Assembly: GCA_009773165.1 (NCBI GenBank)
Contig: WOUZ01000007.1
Location: forward strand, 1 to 64,000
Length of the DNA: 64,000 bases
Reading direction: 5' to 3'
Source: Bacteroidota bacterium
GTDB taxonomy: Bacteria; Bacteroidota; Bacteroidia; Bacteroidales; F082
The first letter of the stretch is position 1; each line of letters starts with the position of its first letter. Shown here one piece after another: positions 26,440-35,918 of the stretch. The translations under genes were made by a program, and so were the position numbers. The notes below the pieces were generated by a model, which made no database searches, was not told where the DNA came from, and was given only the letters and a program-made list of their open reading frames with translations.

Positions 26440-28557
26440 ATGTACGATATTGTTGAGCTTAATAATAAGCTTGTTGGTGAGTTGAGAGAAATCGCCAAAG
26501 ATTTGAATATCCAAAAAGTTGAAAAACTCCTTAAACAAGACCTCATTTACCAAATTTTGGATCAACAGGCTTTGATTCCTCAGGTGGAAGAAAGCGTTCC
26601 AAAAGGAGCTCCCAAATTTGATAAAAAACCAAAACCAAAAAAGCCTGAAAGCAAAACTCCACCTGTAAAACAAGCGATTGTGGAGAAGAAGGATGTTACT
26701 CCTCCAACTAAAGTTCAAACAGAAAAAGAACCTGCACGCGAAATAGCAGCACCGCCCCAAAAGATTGTTCCTGAAGAAAAGAAAGAAGTTGCTCCTGTTG
26801 CTCAACAGGTTCAAAAACCTGAGTTTGATCCGGCCAGAAAAGATAATCGCGAGCCCAGAAAACGAGTTCGTCCGCAAGCAGCAGCTTCTAGCAATAAAGG
26901 TTTGACAGCATTACCTGATGAAGATATTTCAGCTGTAAATGAGGCTTCAGGCGAAAATGGCGATCAGAAAACAGCAGAACCATCAAGACAAGACCGTCCG
27001 CTTTTCAAACCAGCTTCGGAGCAGCAGCGGGTTGCTAATCCAGATCAATACCGGAACCAAAATCGGGGTGACCAAAAATTTCAGAGAAGAGAACAAGAAG
27101 GATTTGAGCGTCGGGATTTCAGAAAAAATGATGGCCCTGAAAGATCTCCGGAGCGATTCTCCAGAGAAGAACGGCCTCCGTTTGAAAAACCAGCATTTCA
27201 GGAAAGAACAAATCAGGACCGTCCTGCTTTTCAGGAAAGACCTCAGCAAGATCGACCTATTCAGGAAAGATCTCAGCAAGACAGACCTATGCAGCAAGAA
27301 AGACCCATACAGCAAGATCGCTCTAACCAGCAAGATCGTCAAAATCAGCAAGACAGACCCCCACGCGAGCAACAAAATGATCAGCCACAGCGCCGTGAAC
27401 AACAGCAAAAACCACGAAAAGAAGAATTTGCTTTTGAGTTTGACGGAATTGTAGCAGCAGAGGGTGTTCTTGAAATAATGCCAGATGGTTATGGTTTTCT
27501 AAGATCTTCAGATTATAATTACCTCAACTCACCAGATGACATCTATGTGTCACAGTCACAAATAAAATTATTTGGTCTAAAAACCGGTGATACGGTGAAA
27601 GGAACAATTCGTCCGCCACGCGAAATCGAAAAGTATTTTCCACTTATCAAGGTTGACTTTATTAATGGAAGACTTCCCGAAGAGGTTCGTGATCGTATTC
27701 CCTTTGATTTTCTCACCCCACTTTTTCCAGAGGAGAAGTTCAATCTTACGGGACATGCTGAAAACACGATGTCAACACGTATTATGGACCTTTTTGCACC
27801 AATTGGTAAAGGACAGCGTGGTTTGATTGTTGCTCAGCCAAAAACCGGAAAAACAGTTCTTTTAAAAGAAGTTGCCAACGCTATCGCAAAAAATCATCCT
27901 GAGGCCTACCTTATCATCCTTTTAATTGATGAACGTCCTGAGGAAGTAACGGATATGGCAAGAAGCGTGCGTGCTGAAGTGATCTCATCCACCTTTGATG
28001 AGCCAGCCGAAAAGCATGTGAAAATTGCTAATATTGTACTTGAAAAAGCCAAGAGATTAACAGAATGCGGTCATGATGTGGTTATTCTGCTCGATTCTAT
28101 AACGCGTTTAGCCAGAGCATATAACACCGTTTCACCTGCTTCAGGAAAGGTACTTTCGGGTGGTGTGGAAGCAAATGCTTTACAAAAACCAAAACGCTTT
28201 TTTGGCGCTGCCCGTAAAATTGAAAACGGAGGCTCGCTTACCATTATAGCTACTGCCCTAATTGACACGGGATCGAAGATGGATGAAGTTATTTTCGAGG
28301 AATTTAAAGGCACAGGTAATATGGAGCTCCAGCTTGACAGACGTTTATCGAACAAACGTATCTGGCCTGCAATTGATATTGTATCGTCAAGCACACGTCG
28401 TGAAGACCTTCTTTTGGACAAAGAAACGATGCAGCGTGTCTGGATTTTAAGGAATCACCTTGCTGATATGACACCCATCGAAGCCATGGAATTTTTGAAA
28501 GACAAAATGAGGTACACTCAAACAAATGAGGAGTTTCTTGTGACAATGAACAGCTAG
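26440..28557 (+). CDS. rho: Transcription termination factor Rho with long disordered insert
   Basis: A 705-residue Rho, the RNA-dependent helicase that terminates transcription. Residues 1-45 are the Rho_N helical domain. About residues 50-328 are low-complexity and charged, with many copies of Q-Q-D-R-P. From about 340 the cold-shock RNA-binding domain starts ([18 protein letters not shown]). The ATPase has Walker A PKTGKT near 464 and Walker [17 protein letters not shown] near 544. E. coli Rho is 419 residues, so the insert adds nearly 290. Insertions of this kind occur in Bacteroidota and, in B. thetaiotaomicron, the disordered region drives phase separation of Rho. Confidence 0.97.
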   Translation: MYDIVELNNKLVGELREIAKDLNIQKVEKLLKQDLIYQILDQQALIPQVEESVPKGAPKFDKKPKPKKPESKTPPVKQAIVEKKDVTPPTKVQTEKEPAREIAAPPQKIVPEEKKEVAPVAQQVQKPEFDPARKDNREPRKRVRPQAAASSNKGLTALPDEDISAVNEASGENGDQKTAEPSRQDRPLFKPASEQQRVANPDQYRNQNRGDQKFQRREQEGFERRDFRKNDGPERSPERFSREERPPFEKPAFQERTNQDRPAFQERPQQDRPIQERSQQDRPMQQERPIQQDRSNQQDRQNQQDRPPREQQNDQPQRREQQQKPRKEEFAFEFDGIVAAEGVLEIMPDGYGFLRSSDYNYLNSPDDIYVSQSQIKLFGLKTGDTVKGTIRPPREIEKYFPLIKVDFINGRLPEEVRDRIPFDFLTPLFPEEKFNLTGHAENTMSTRIMDLFAPIGKGQRGLIVAQPKTGKTVLLKEVANAIAKNHPEAYLIILLIDERPEEVTDMARSVRAEVISSTFDEPAEKHVKIANIVLEKAKRLTECGHDVVILLDSITRLARAYNTVSPASGKVLSGGVEANALQKPKRFFGAARKIENGGSLTIIATALIDTGSKMDEVIFEEFKGTGNMELQLDRRLSNKRIWPAIDIVSSSTRREDLLLDKETMQRVWILRNHLADMTPIEAMEFLKDKMRYTQTNEEFLVTMNS

Positions 28558-28578
28558 AATCACCAGGCATAAAAAAAA

Positions 28579-28602
28579 ACTCCGGTTCAAAAGAACCGGA
28601 GT
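28579..28602. terminator. Bidirectional terminator between rho and mpl
   Basis: A perfect 10-bp stem ACTCCGGTTC/GAACCGGAGT with an AAAA loop, flanked by an A tract on the left and a T tract on the right. It can terminate rho (plus) and mpl (minus). Confidence 0.9.
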
Positions 28603-28620
28603 TTTTTTATGCTCTTTTAG

Positions 28621-29976
28621 TTACAAGGAAATGATTCTTTTTAACCTGTTGAAATCCAGCCCCCGAAAACTTCCCGAACTCATACAAGCCACAGCGAGGG
28701 GAAAGGTTTTCACATTATCGATGAAAGCAAGCAATTCTTCAGGATCATTAACCACAACAATATCCTTTTTCCTGAATGCCGTCTTGATAAGCTCAGCATC
28801 CATCAAAGCAAGTTTTTTTAGCTCTACCGAATGATGATCATAAAAAACGACAGCTGAGTCAGCTTCATCTAAACAATTAGCATACTGATCAATAAATGAA
28901 GCACTTAAACTACTAAATGTATGCAACTCAAGGCAAACAATAAGTTGACGGTCGCTGTATTTTAGCTTCAAAGCTGCCGTACTGGCTTTCACTTTAGAAG
29001 GAGCGTGAGCAAAATCGCGGTATAAAGCGGCGTGATCATTTGAACCAAGACACTCAAGGCGCTTCGAAGCTCCCTGAAATGTCTTAATAGCATCATACGC
29101 CATTTCTTTCGCAATACCCATTTGCTCACAAACAGCAATGGCTGCACTCAAATTCGACAGGTTATGTCTACCAAAGATATCCAGCTCAATTGTTCTGCCT
29201 GAACCCACCGGAATAACCGTGCGATTATTCACCATTTCAAATTGATGTGTTTGATAGGGTTTAATTTCACAACGAGCTCCTTCAACCAATTTTTGAACTT
29301 CTTCATCTTCCTGATTGTAAATCAAACAACCACCAGGCTCAATTGCTTTGATGAAGTCCCTAAATTGCTGAAGGTAATTATCGAAAGTTGGAAAAACATT
29401 GATATGATCCCAACCTATTCCACTTATCAGGGCAATGTTGGGTTTGTAATGCAAAAACTTCGGGCGTCTGTCGATGGGTGAAGTCAAATACTCATCACCT
29501 TCCATGATCATCCATTCTGCCTCATGGCTCAACCTCACCATTACATCAAATCCTTCCAACTGAGCACCAACCATATAATCTGTATCAACTTCTGCAAATT
29601 TCAGGATATGTAAAATCATGGCAGTAATGGTGGTTTTACCATGACTTCCACCAATTACAACACGTTTTTTGTCTTTGGACTGTTCATAAAGATACTCAGG
29701 ATAAGAGTATATTTTAAGCCCCAGCTTTTGAGCTTCAAGCAGTTCCGGATTGTCGATACGGGCGTGCATTCCCAAAATGACAGCGTCTAATTCTGTTGAG
29801 ATATTATCAGCCGACCAACCCATTTCAACAGGCAAAAGACCATGCTTTTTCAATCGGGTATATGATGGCTCAAAGATTTCATCATCAGAGCCAGAAATTT
29901 CGTAACCTTTTAAATGTAGTGCAATAGCAAGATTATGCATTGCGCTCCCTCCTATTGCAATAAAATGAACTCTCAT
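28621..29976 (-). CDS. mpl: Mpl-type murein tripeptide ligase
   Basis: About 451 residues. The Mur-ligase features are an N-terminal UDP-binding Rossmann segment (VHFIAIGGSAMHNLA), the ATP loop GGSHGKTT near 105-112, the central MVGAQLEGFDVMVRLSHEAEWMIMEGDEY region, and a C-terminal DFAHAPSKV. It most resembles Mpl, which joins recycled L-Ala-gamma-D-Glu-meso-DAP to UDP-MurNAc, rather than MurC. The ATG at 29974-29976 is chosen; a longer frame to 30021 would contain the -7 box. The gene stands alone. Confidence 0.88.
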   Translation of the reverse strand: MRVHFIAIGGSAMHNLAIALHLKGYEISGSDDEIFEPSYTRLKKHGLLPVEMGWSADNISTELDAVILGMHARIDNPELLEAQKLGLKIYSYPEYLYEQSKDKKRVVIGGSHGKTTITAMILHILKFAEVDTDYMVGAQLEGFDVMVRLSHEAEWMIMEGDEYLTSPIDRRPKFLHYKPNIALISGIGWDHINVFPTFDNYLQQFRDFIKAIEPGGCLIYNQEDEEVQKLVEGARCEIKPYQTHQFEMVNNRTVIPVGSGRTIELDIFGRHNLSNLSAAIAVCEQMGIAKEMAYDAIKTFQGASKRLECLGSNDHAALYRDFAHAPSKVKASTAALKLKYSDRQLIVCLELHTFSSLSASFIDQYANCLDEADSAVVFYDHHSVELKKLALMDAELIKTAFRKKDIVVVNDPEELLAFIDNVKTFPLAVACMSSGSFRGLDFNRLKRIISL

Positions 29977-29990
29977 TGTAAGCTTTTTTG

Positions 29991-29998
29991 CAAAGGTA
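29991..29998 (-). promoter_or_regulatory. -7 box for mpl
   Basis: The minus strand reads TACCTTTG, 15 nt upstream of the chosen ATG, and excludes the longer start at 30021. Confidence 0.45.
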
Positions 29999-30057
29999 AT
30001 TGGAAGGATCGAATCATGCAATGAATTATGACCGCCTCAGGCTCGCGGCACTTTTAT

Positions 30058-30065
30058 TATATTTG
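30058..30065 (+). promoter_or_regulatory. -7 box for cysH
   Basis: TATATTTG fits TAnnTTTG and lies 32 nt upstream of the cysH ATG. Confidence 0.5.
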
Positions 30066-30097
30066 CCATCTGAAATAATTTCAAACGACACCACAAC

Positions 30098-30802
30098 ATG
30101 AAAGAATTGGTTGACATCCTCAATGAAGAATTAAAGAATGCAAGTCCCCAGGAAGTGCTTGGATTGGTTTATGAACGTTTTAAAGATAAAATTGCCTTTG
30201 CCAGCAGTCTTGGATATGAAGACCAGGTTTTAACACAAATGATCGCCACCTCCTGTCCTGAAATGAAGATTTTTACCCTTGATACAGGACGCTTATTTCC
30301 TGAAACTTACGATCTGATTGAAAAGACAGTTGCTCGCTACAAACCCAATTTTCAAATATATTTCCCTGATTATCAAGCTGTAGAAACAATGACTAATTCA
30401 AAAGGAGTTAATTTGTTTTATGACAGTATTGACAACAGAAAACTATGCTGTTCAGTAAGAAAAACTATGCCTTTGAAGCGGGCCTTAAGTGGTTTGGAAG
30501 CCTGGATAACAGGGTTAAGACGCTCACAATCCATTACGCGGACACATCTGCAGGTTGTTGAATGGGATGAAGCCAATCAGCTTATTAAAATCAATCCTTT
30601 GATCAATTGGAATGAAGATGATGTCATCATATATATCAACAACCACAATATCCCCTATAACCTTCTGCATGACAAGGGTTTTCCGAGTATTGGCTGTCAG
30701 CCATGTACGCGCAGTATTGAAGTAGGAGAAGACGTAAGAGCAGGGCGATGGTGGTGGGAATTACCTGAACAGAAAGAATGCGGGCTTCACAAAGCAAAAT
30801 AA
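30098..30802 (+). CDS. cysH: Assimilatory adenylylsulfate (APS) reductase
   Basis: A 234-residue CysH-type reductase releasing sulfite from activated sulfate. The pairs C117-C118 (KLCCSVRK) and C200-x2-C203 (GCQPCTR) are the four ligands of the [4Fe-4S] cluster that mark the APS-using subclass, and the catalytic cysteine is in the C-terminal ECGLH (C228). The SLGYEDQVL and LDTGRLFPETY segments form the nucleotide site. It is transcribed from its own promoter with no other sulfate-assimilation gene adjacent. Confidence 0.93.
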   Translation: MKELVDILNEELKNASPQEVLGLVYERFKDKIAFASSLGYEDQVLTQMIATSCPEMKIFTLDTGRLFPETYDLIEKTVARYKPNFQIYFPDYQAVETMTNSKGVNLFYDSIDNRKLCCSVRKTMPLKRALSGLEAWITGLRRSQSITRTHLQVVEWDEANQLIKINPLINWNEDDVIIYINNHNIPYNLLHDKGFPSIGCQPCTRSIEVGEDVRAGRWWWELPEQKECGLHKAK

Positions 30803-30842
30803 TTTAACAAGAATTGATAACCGAAAAGCATCATTATTTTAT

Positions 30843-30850
30843 TAACTTTG
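30843..30850 (+). promoter_or_regulatory. -7 box for the E1 dehydrogenase gene
   Basis: TAACTTTG fits TAnnTTTG. It overlaps a TTG that would open a longer reading frame (30848), so translation should start at ATG 30884. Confidence 0.5.
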
Positions 30851-30883
30851 CGATCATCCATCACTACAACACGATTACGGAGC

Positions 30884-33307
30884 ATGAAAAAAAATGATCT
30901 AACGACACTTGATAAATTAAAGATAACAAAAGAAGAAGTTCTGAACGACTATCGTATCGCCCTTGAAAGCAGGCACGCCAGCCTTATTGGCCGACGTGAA
31001 GTGCTCACCGGCAAAGCCAAATTTGGGATTTTTGGTGATGGAAAAGAAATTCCACAACTTGCTATGGCCAAAGTATTTCGTGAAGGCGATTGGAGATCAG
31101 GATATTACCGCGATCAAACTTTTATGCTCGCAGCAGGTATGGTTCGTTTGGACGAATTGTTTTCTCAATTGTACGGCGATACAAATCTTGATGTCAATCC
31201 TGCCAATGGAGGCCGGTTGATGAATAATCATTTCGCTTCCCGATCACTTGACGCAGCAGGCGAATGGAAAAACCTCAGCGCACAAAAAAATTCTTCTGCT
31301 GACACTTCCCCTACCGCCAGTCAGATGTTACGGTTGTTGGGACTAGCCCAGGCTTCTAAGCACTTTAGGGAGAATAAACATCTTCAGCAATTTGAACATT
31401 TTTCGAAAAACGGAAATGAAGTTGCATTTGGAACTATAGGTGATGCATCAACATCGGAAGGACATTTTTTTGAGGCTTTCAATGCAGCAGGGGTTCTGCA
31501 GGTTCCCATGGCAATATCCGTTTGGGATGATGGATGGGGCATTTCGGTTCCCAACTCCGCGCAAACAACAAAATCAAATATCTCAGAAATCCTGAAAGGT
31601 TTCGAAAAAGAAGCCGGTACAAACGGATATTATATCTACAGAGCCAATGCCTGGGATTATCCGGCATTGATTTCAATTTACCGGGAAGGTATTGAAAAAT
31701 GCAGAACCGAACATGTGCCTGTGCTTTTTCATATAAGAGGATGTACACAGCCGCAAGGGCATTCCACTTCCGGATCGCACGAACGGTATAAGACAAAGGA
31801 AGAACTCGATAAAGAACTGGAAATGGATGGGATTCTCCAGTTTAAGAAATGGATTATAAATGAGGGAATCTCAACTGAAACAGTGCTTCAGGAGATTGAA
31901 CAAACTGCAGAGAAAAATGCCAGAGAAGCACGCCGGCATGCATGGATGCATTTTCAACAACCATTGATCCAGAAAAGAGATGAATTCTTAAAATTAGTTG
32001 ATGTAACTACCTGTAACTGTGCGAAGACAGCAAAAATAGAGGCAATTAAAACAGATTTGGCACGATTAGGAGAGCCTATCCGCAAAGATATAATCTCATC
32101 AGCAAGAAAAATTCTCCGTCTCATCTGCAATTCCTGTTCAAACCCGGGCAACTCATTAAAAACCAATGTATCCCTTTGGTTAGAGAAAGAAATGAAAGAA
32201 GGTGCTGAACGTTACAGCTCACATTTATACAGTGAATCAGCCTATTCAGCCATGCAGGTGAAGCCTGTTGCACCTGTTTATGACAATTCAAACACAACCA
32301 TTCCCGGAAGAGAGATTCTTCGTGATAATTTTGATAAGATTTTTGAAAATAACCCACTTGTTGTTGCTTTTGGAGAAGATGTTGGAAAAATTGGTGGTGT
32401 GAATCAGACCTACGAAGGCTTGCAAGACAGATATGGGTCGTTACGTATTTCAGATACCGGAATCAGAGAGGCCACTATAATGGGACAAGCTATTGGTCTT
32501 GCATTAAGAGGCTTACGCCCGATTGCTGAGATTCAGTATTTTGATTACCTGTTGTATGCTTTACAGGCTGTAAGCGATGACCTGGCAACCATGCAGTATC
32601 GCACGAAAGGCGGACAAAAAGCACCTGTGATAATCAGCACCCGTGGGCATCGTTTGGAAGGTATCTGGCATGCAGGTTCTCCTTTGAGTATGGTCATAAA
32701 CTCCATAAGGGGTGTTTATGTGGCTGTTCCGCGAAACATGACACAAGCAGCAGGATTTTATAATACCTTTCTTGCATCCGACGAACCTGCCCTTATCATT
32801 GAACCATTGAACGGATATCGTCTACGGGAAAAGAAACCATTGAATTTAGGAATGTTTAAAGTTGCGCCCGGTGTGCCTGAAGTTCTGAAAACAGGAAAAG
32901 ATGTTACACTTGTCACCTACGGATCGTGCGTGAGAATAGCTCAGGAATCAATCACGCAACTTCAGGAATTTGGAATTGATGTTGAGTTGATTGATGTTCA
33001 AACACTTCTGCCTTTCGATGTAAATCATACCATTGTTGAGTCGTTGAAAAAAACTAACAAAATTCTGTTTTTTGACGAGGATGTACCTGGGGGCGCGACA
33101 AGTTTTATGATGCAACAAGTGCTTGAAGTACAAAAAGGATATACTTATCTGGATGCTGAGCCACGAACACTGACAGCCAAGGAACACAGGGCAGCTTATG
33201 CTACCGATGGAGATTATTTTTCGAATCCCAATGCAGAGGATGTTTTTGACCTGGTTTATAATATGATGCATGAATATGCACCATCAAAATTCCCCAAGAT
33301 ATTTTAG
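30884..33307 (+). CDS. Fused alpha-beta E1 component of a 2-oxoacid dehydrogenase
   Basis: About 807 residues combining both E1 chains of a branched-chain or pyruvate-type dehydrogenase. The alpha half (to about residue 440) has the thiamine-diphosphate motif FGTIGDASTSEGHFFEA near 185-200. The beta half starts with REILRDNFDKIFENNPLVVAFGEDVG near 475 and ends with a transketolase C-domain (VTYGSCVRIAQESI, FDEDVPGGATSFM). The fusion is common in Bacteroidota. No E2 or E3 gene is adjacent, so those partners must be encoded elsewhere. The substrate cannot be fixed from sequence alone; branched-chain 2-oxoacids are the best guess. Confidence 0.88.
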   Translation: MKKNDLTTLDKLKITKEEVLNDYRIALESRHASLIGRREVLTGKAKFGIFGDGKEIPQLAMAKVFREGDWRSGYYRDQTFMLAAGMVRLDELFSQLYGDTNLDVNPANGGRLMNNHFASRSLDAAGEWKNLSAQKNSSADTSPTASQMLRLLGLAQASKHFRENKHLQQFEHFSKNGNEVAFGTIGDASTSEGHFFEAFNAAGVLQVPMAISVWDDGWGISVPNSAQTTKSNISEILKGFEKEAGTNGYYIYRANAWDYPALISIYREGIEKCRTEHVPVLFHIRGCTQPQGHSTSGSHERYKTKEELDKELEMDGILQFKKWIINEGISTETVLQEIEQTAEKNAREARRHAWMHFQQPLIQKRDEFLKLVDVTTCNCAKTAKIEAIKTDLARLGEPIRKDIISSARKILRLICNSCSNPGNSLKTNVSLWLEKEMKEGAERYSSHLYSESAYSAMQVKPVAPVYDNSNTTIPGREILRDNFDKIFENNPLVVAFGEDVGKIGGVNQTYEGLQDRYGSLRISDTGIREATIMGQAIGLALRGLRPIAEIQYFDYLLYALQAVSDDLATMQYRTKGGQKAPVIISTRGHRLEGIWHAGSPLSMVINSIRGVYVAVPRNMTQAAGFYNTFLASDEPALIIEPLNGYRLREKKPLNLGMFKVAPGVPEVLKTGKDVTLVTYGSCVRIAQESITQLQEFGIDVELIDVQTLLPFDVNHTIVESLKKTNKILFFDEDVPGGATSFMMQQVLEVQKGYTYLDAEPRTLTAKEHRAAYATDGDYFSNPNAEDVFDLVYNMMHEYAPSKFPKIF

Positions 33308-33354
33308 TTCAAGCGGCCCATTTTCAGCTGAAATATTCGCATAGCTTATTTGGC

Positions 33355-33362
33355 TATTTTTG
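33355..33362 (+). promoter_or_regulatory. -7 box for the LpxR-like gene
   Basis: TATTTTTG fits TAnnTTTG, 18 nt upstream of the ATG at 33381. It overlaps the alternative TTG start at 33360. Confidence 0.5.
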
Positions 33363-33380
33363 CCGCCTGGAATTTATGCG

Positions 33381-34625
33381 ATGAATCGGATTTTGTATCT
33401 GTTACTGTTTTTTGGTATTCTGCATTCTTGTACCGACGATGGATCGCATCAACCTGTTGAGCCATCCTCTGCTGAAAGCAATACACATCATTCATCAGCA
33501 GAAATAACAGCAGAAAAAGCCGGGAGCAAGGCAACTTACATATCCGAAGCTAAAGACATAGCTCCTGATCAAAAATCCGAAAAAACCTTTTTCCAAAGGA
33601 GACCATCAATAGTTACATTTGGGAAAATTACCCCATTAAGCGCATCAAAAATTCCTGTTAATGGATTTAATGACAACCAATTAACTAATAACCACACCCA
33701 TGTTTGGTCAGATCCCACTGCTAAAACGGCAGTAACAAGCATGAACCGTTACTTTGTGCTTGATTTCGAAAATGATATCTTCACAAATACTGACTATTAT
33801 TTCACAAACGGAGCTCAGATAAGTTATATTCATCCAGGGTTACAGCACATCCTACTTTCGCGGTTTTTCCCAGATGCTGGTGTATCGGCACTCAATCATT
33901 ATGGAATCCGGGTAAGACAAAATATGTACACCCCTATAAATCCTGAGGATAGCCTTATTGCCGCAGAGGATCGTCCGTTTGCAGGGGTTTTGTACGTTGA
34001 ATATTTCAAAATGAGCACTTCACATTTACAACAAATCAGGGTTACTTCTTCGATTCAGGTTGGTGTGGTTGGGAAGCCATCATTAGCTTCGCTTTTTCAG
34101 CAAAGCATGCATGAGCTTTTTCCGGTAGGGTGGCAATATCAAATTAAAGATGATCTTTTGATTAACGTTAATTTTCAGATAGAGAAACGTATCCTTAGAA
34201 TGAAATTTCAAGATTTAAGAGTTGGGGCAACAGCCAGATTAGGAACTTACCAAACTGAATTTGAGGCTTCAGCGATGTACAAAGCAGGGTTTTTACCTAT
34301 TACTTTTAATCCCTTTCCCATTACAAGACCCGGCACGAGCGAGCACTCTGAAAAACAAAAGAAACTGCTTGCCTGGTTTTTTATCGATTTAAATGGCAAG
34401 TACAATCTTCACGAAGCAACACTTGACGGAGGGTTCTTTAATCATGAAAACCCTCACACGATAAGCAGAAATAACAGAAACAGGGCCTTGCTTCAGCTTA
34501 ACACAGGCCTTGCATTTGCTTATAAGAAAAGTGCTGTCACACTAAAAATAGTATATTTGTCGCCCGAATTAAAGACCGGATACGACCATCGCTGGGGGGC
34601 GATTAACTTCATACAAAATTTCTGA
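33381..34625 (+). CDS. LpxR-like lipid A deacylase family (DUF2219) lipoprotein
   Basis: About 414 residues. A hydrophobic leader ends in lipobox ILHSC, followed by a polar low-complexity stretch to about residue 110. The barrel begins with FVLDFENDIFTNTDYYFTNG near 124-143, the hallmark of the DUF2219/LpxR family, in which N and D/T residues of this segment form the Ca2+ and catalytic site. LpxR removes the 3'-acyloxyacyl chain of lipid A at the outer membrane. A lipoprotein signal in front of an outer-membrane barrel is unusual. It heads a probable operon with the DUF493, crcB and following genes. Confidence 0.78.
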   Translation: MNRILYLLLFFGILHSCTDDGSHQPVEPSSAESNTHHSSAEITAEKAGSKATYISEAKDIAPDQKSEKTFFQRRPSIVTFGKITPLSASKIPVNGFNDNQLTNNHTHVWSDPTAKTAVTSMNRYFVLDFENDIFTNTDYYFTNGAQISYIHPGLQHILLSRFFPDAGVSALNHYGIRVRQNMYTPINPEDSLIAAEDRPFAGVLYVEYFKMSTSHLQQIRVTSSIQVGVVGKPSLASLFQQSMHELFPVGWQYQIKDDLLINVNFQIEKRILRMKFQDLRVGATARLGTYQTEFEASAMYKAGFLPITFNPFPITRPGTSEHSEKQKKLLAWFFIDLNGKYNLHEATLDGGFFNHENPHTISRNNRNRALLQLNTGLAFAYKKSAVTLKIVYLSPELKTGYDHRWGAINFIQNF

Positions 34626-34635
34626 TACTTACTTT

Positions 34636-34932
34636 ATGAGCAACGCTATTGAACCAAACGACTCCATTTTTGAAGGACAAGAAATCATTTTCCCTGTTAG
34701 TTACGTTCTCAAAGTAGTCGTGACCCAAAACATGAGTCCCGAAAGGCATGGAACGTTGATTGAAGAACTACTGAACAAAAAAAATATCCCGTACAGGTTT
34801 GAGGAAGTTAAAGAAAGCGCAAAGAAGACCTATCTGAGTTTCAGCATAAGCATTATGCTGACTGACAAAAACCAGATGAATGAACTTTACAACGATCTAA
34901 AAACGATGCCCTGGATAAAAATGGCATTGTAA
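34636..34932 (+). CDS. DUF493 (YbeD-like) small protein
   Basis: A 98-residue protein aligned in outline with E. coli YbeD: an IIFPVSYVLKVVV strand, a basic and polar middle, TYLSFSISIMLTD and a terminal LYNDLKTMPWIKMAL. The fold is a ferredoxin-like ACT relative with unknown role. It is 10 bp after the LpxR-like gene and 10 bp before crcB. Confidence 0.8.
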   Translation: MSNAIEPNDSIFEGQEIIFPVSYVLKVVVTQNMSPERHGTLIEELLNKKNIPYRFEEVKESAKKTYLSFSISIMLTDKNQMNELYNDLKTMPWIKMAL

Positions 34933-34942
34933 AAGCACTCAC

Positions 34943-35335
34943 ATGACAGGCATTAAAACACTCCACCAAATTTTGATTCTGGCTCTGGGAGGAGCAACAG
35001 GAACCATTTTAAGATATTATGTTTATGTGTTCGCTGATAAACACTTAAACCATATCCTGCCATGGGGCACACTCATTGTTAATTTATCAGGTTCGTTTAT
35101 AATAGGTTTTATTTGGGGACTCTTAGAGCGTTCGGGCATTCCACCTGCTTTCAGACTTTTTGTGTTTATTGGTATTCTGGGCAGTTTCACAACTTTTTCG
35201 ACTTTTGCTTTTGACAGCTTCAACCTTTTAAATCAGGGGGCCCCAAAGATGATGTTGCTTAACATCCTGCTTAATAATGCCGGAGGAATACTTTTGTGCT
35301 ATGCAGGAATACAAATTGCCAGGTTTTTCCACTAA
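34943..35335 (+). CDS. crcB: Fluoride channel CrcB/Fluc
   Basis: A 130-residue four-helix membrane protein forming a dual-topology fluoride channel. The signatures are GGATGTILRYY at the N-terminus, WGTLIVNLSGSFIIGF near 47-62 and GILGSFTTFSTFAFD near 78-92 with the conserved Phe and Thr residues of the pore. A single short gene fits homodimer assembly. No fluoride riboswitch is visible; the gene is embedded in a run of closely spaced genes. Confidence 0.95.
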   Translation: MTGIKTLHQILILALGGATGTILRYYVYVFADKHLNHILPWGTLIVNLSGSFIIGFIWGLLERSGIPPAFRLFVFIGILGSFTTFSTFAFDSFNLLNQGAPKMMLLNILLNNAGGILLCYAGIQIARFFH

Positions 35336-35347
35336 TTTTCAGTCCGT

Positions 35348-35917
35348 ATGCACGAGATAGAACCTCACTTCAACTGGCGACATTTATACAGGGCTGAAGA
35401 TGACCCGCATTCACCCTTTTATAGGAGAAACTACAGTGAAATTTATTTTACCAATACTGTTTACAACTACTACATTCACCCCCAATGGGATGAATTTGGA
35501 TCGCAGACACTTTATGCGAAAATCCTTTTTTGCGATTACGACAAACACTTCTGTGTGATAGAATTGATGGGTGAATGGAATGATTTACTATACAACGACA
35601 TCATGTTTTTGTATCGGAACGTGATTGAAGTGTTGCTGGATGAGGGTATCCGACATTTTATTCTTCTTGGAGAAAACATCTTGAATTTTCACGCAGATGG
35701 CGATGACTATTATCAGGAATGGTTTGAAAACAGCGATGATGGCTGGATCGTTTGCCTTAATTTCAGGGATCATGTAATCCATGATTTTGTTAAAGCACGG
35801 CTCGACTATTACCTTGCTTTTGGTGGCAAATTCGATTCTTTTAACTGGAGAGGCTATCGTCCGTCGGAATTATTCAACACCATTAATGCAATGATAATGA
35901 AACGCCTGAACCCATAA
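35348..35917 (+). CDS. Conserved hypothetical protein, possibly soluble
   Basis: A 189-residue protein unusually rich in aromatic and acidic residues (FNWRHLYRAEDDPHSPFY at the start, GDDYYQEWFENSDDGW near 120-135). No signal peptide or membrane helix is seen. I do not recognise the family. It starts 12 bp after crcB and ends one base before acyP, so it belongs to that operon. Confidence 0.75.
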   Translation: MHEIEPHFNWRHLYRAEDDPHSPFYRRNYSEIYFTNTVYNYYIHPQWDEFGSQTLYAKILFCDYDKHFCVIELMGEWNDLLYNDIMFLYRNVIEVLLDEGIRHFILLGENILNFHADGDDYYQEWFENSDDGWIVCLNFRDHVIHDFVKARLDYYLAFGGKFDSFNWRGYRPSELFNTINAMIMKRLNP

Positions 35918-35918
35918 G

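Noticed and set aside
26356-26877. 173-codon minus-strand ORF
   Set aside because: It lies across the rho leader and the first part of rho; the F/L/R/N-rich sequence is the antisense of the charged Rho region.
26939-27454. 171-codon ORF in another frame of rho
   Set aside because: A shadow of the repetitive, A-rich rho insert; the same explanation covers the minus-strand ORF at 26983-27408.
29977-30021. Upstream extension of mpl
   Set aside because: The -7 box at 29991-29998 lies inside this extension, and the conserved N-terminus starts at MRVHFIAIGG.
34925-34943. Fluoride riboswitch before crcB
   Set aside because: The gap to the preceding gene is about 10 bp and no riboswitch core is present.
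35588-35782. Minus-strand ORF over the unknown gene in the crcB group
   Set aside because: Antisense shadow of a well-formed plus-strand gene.
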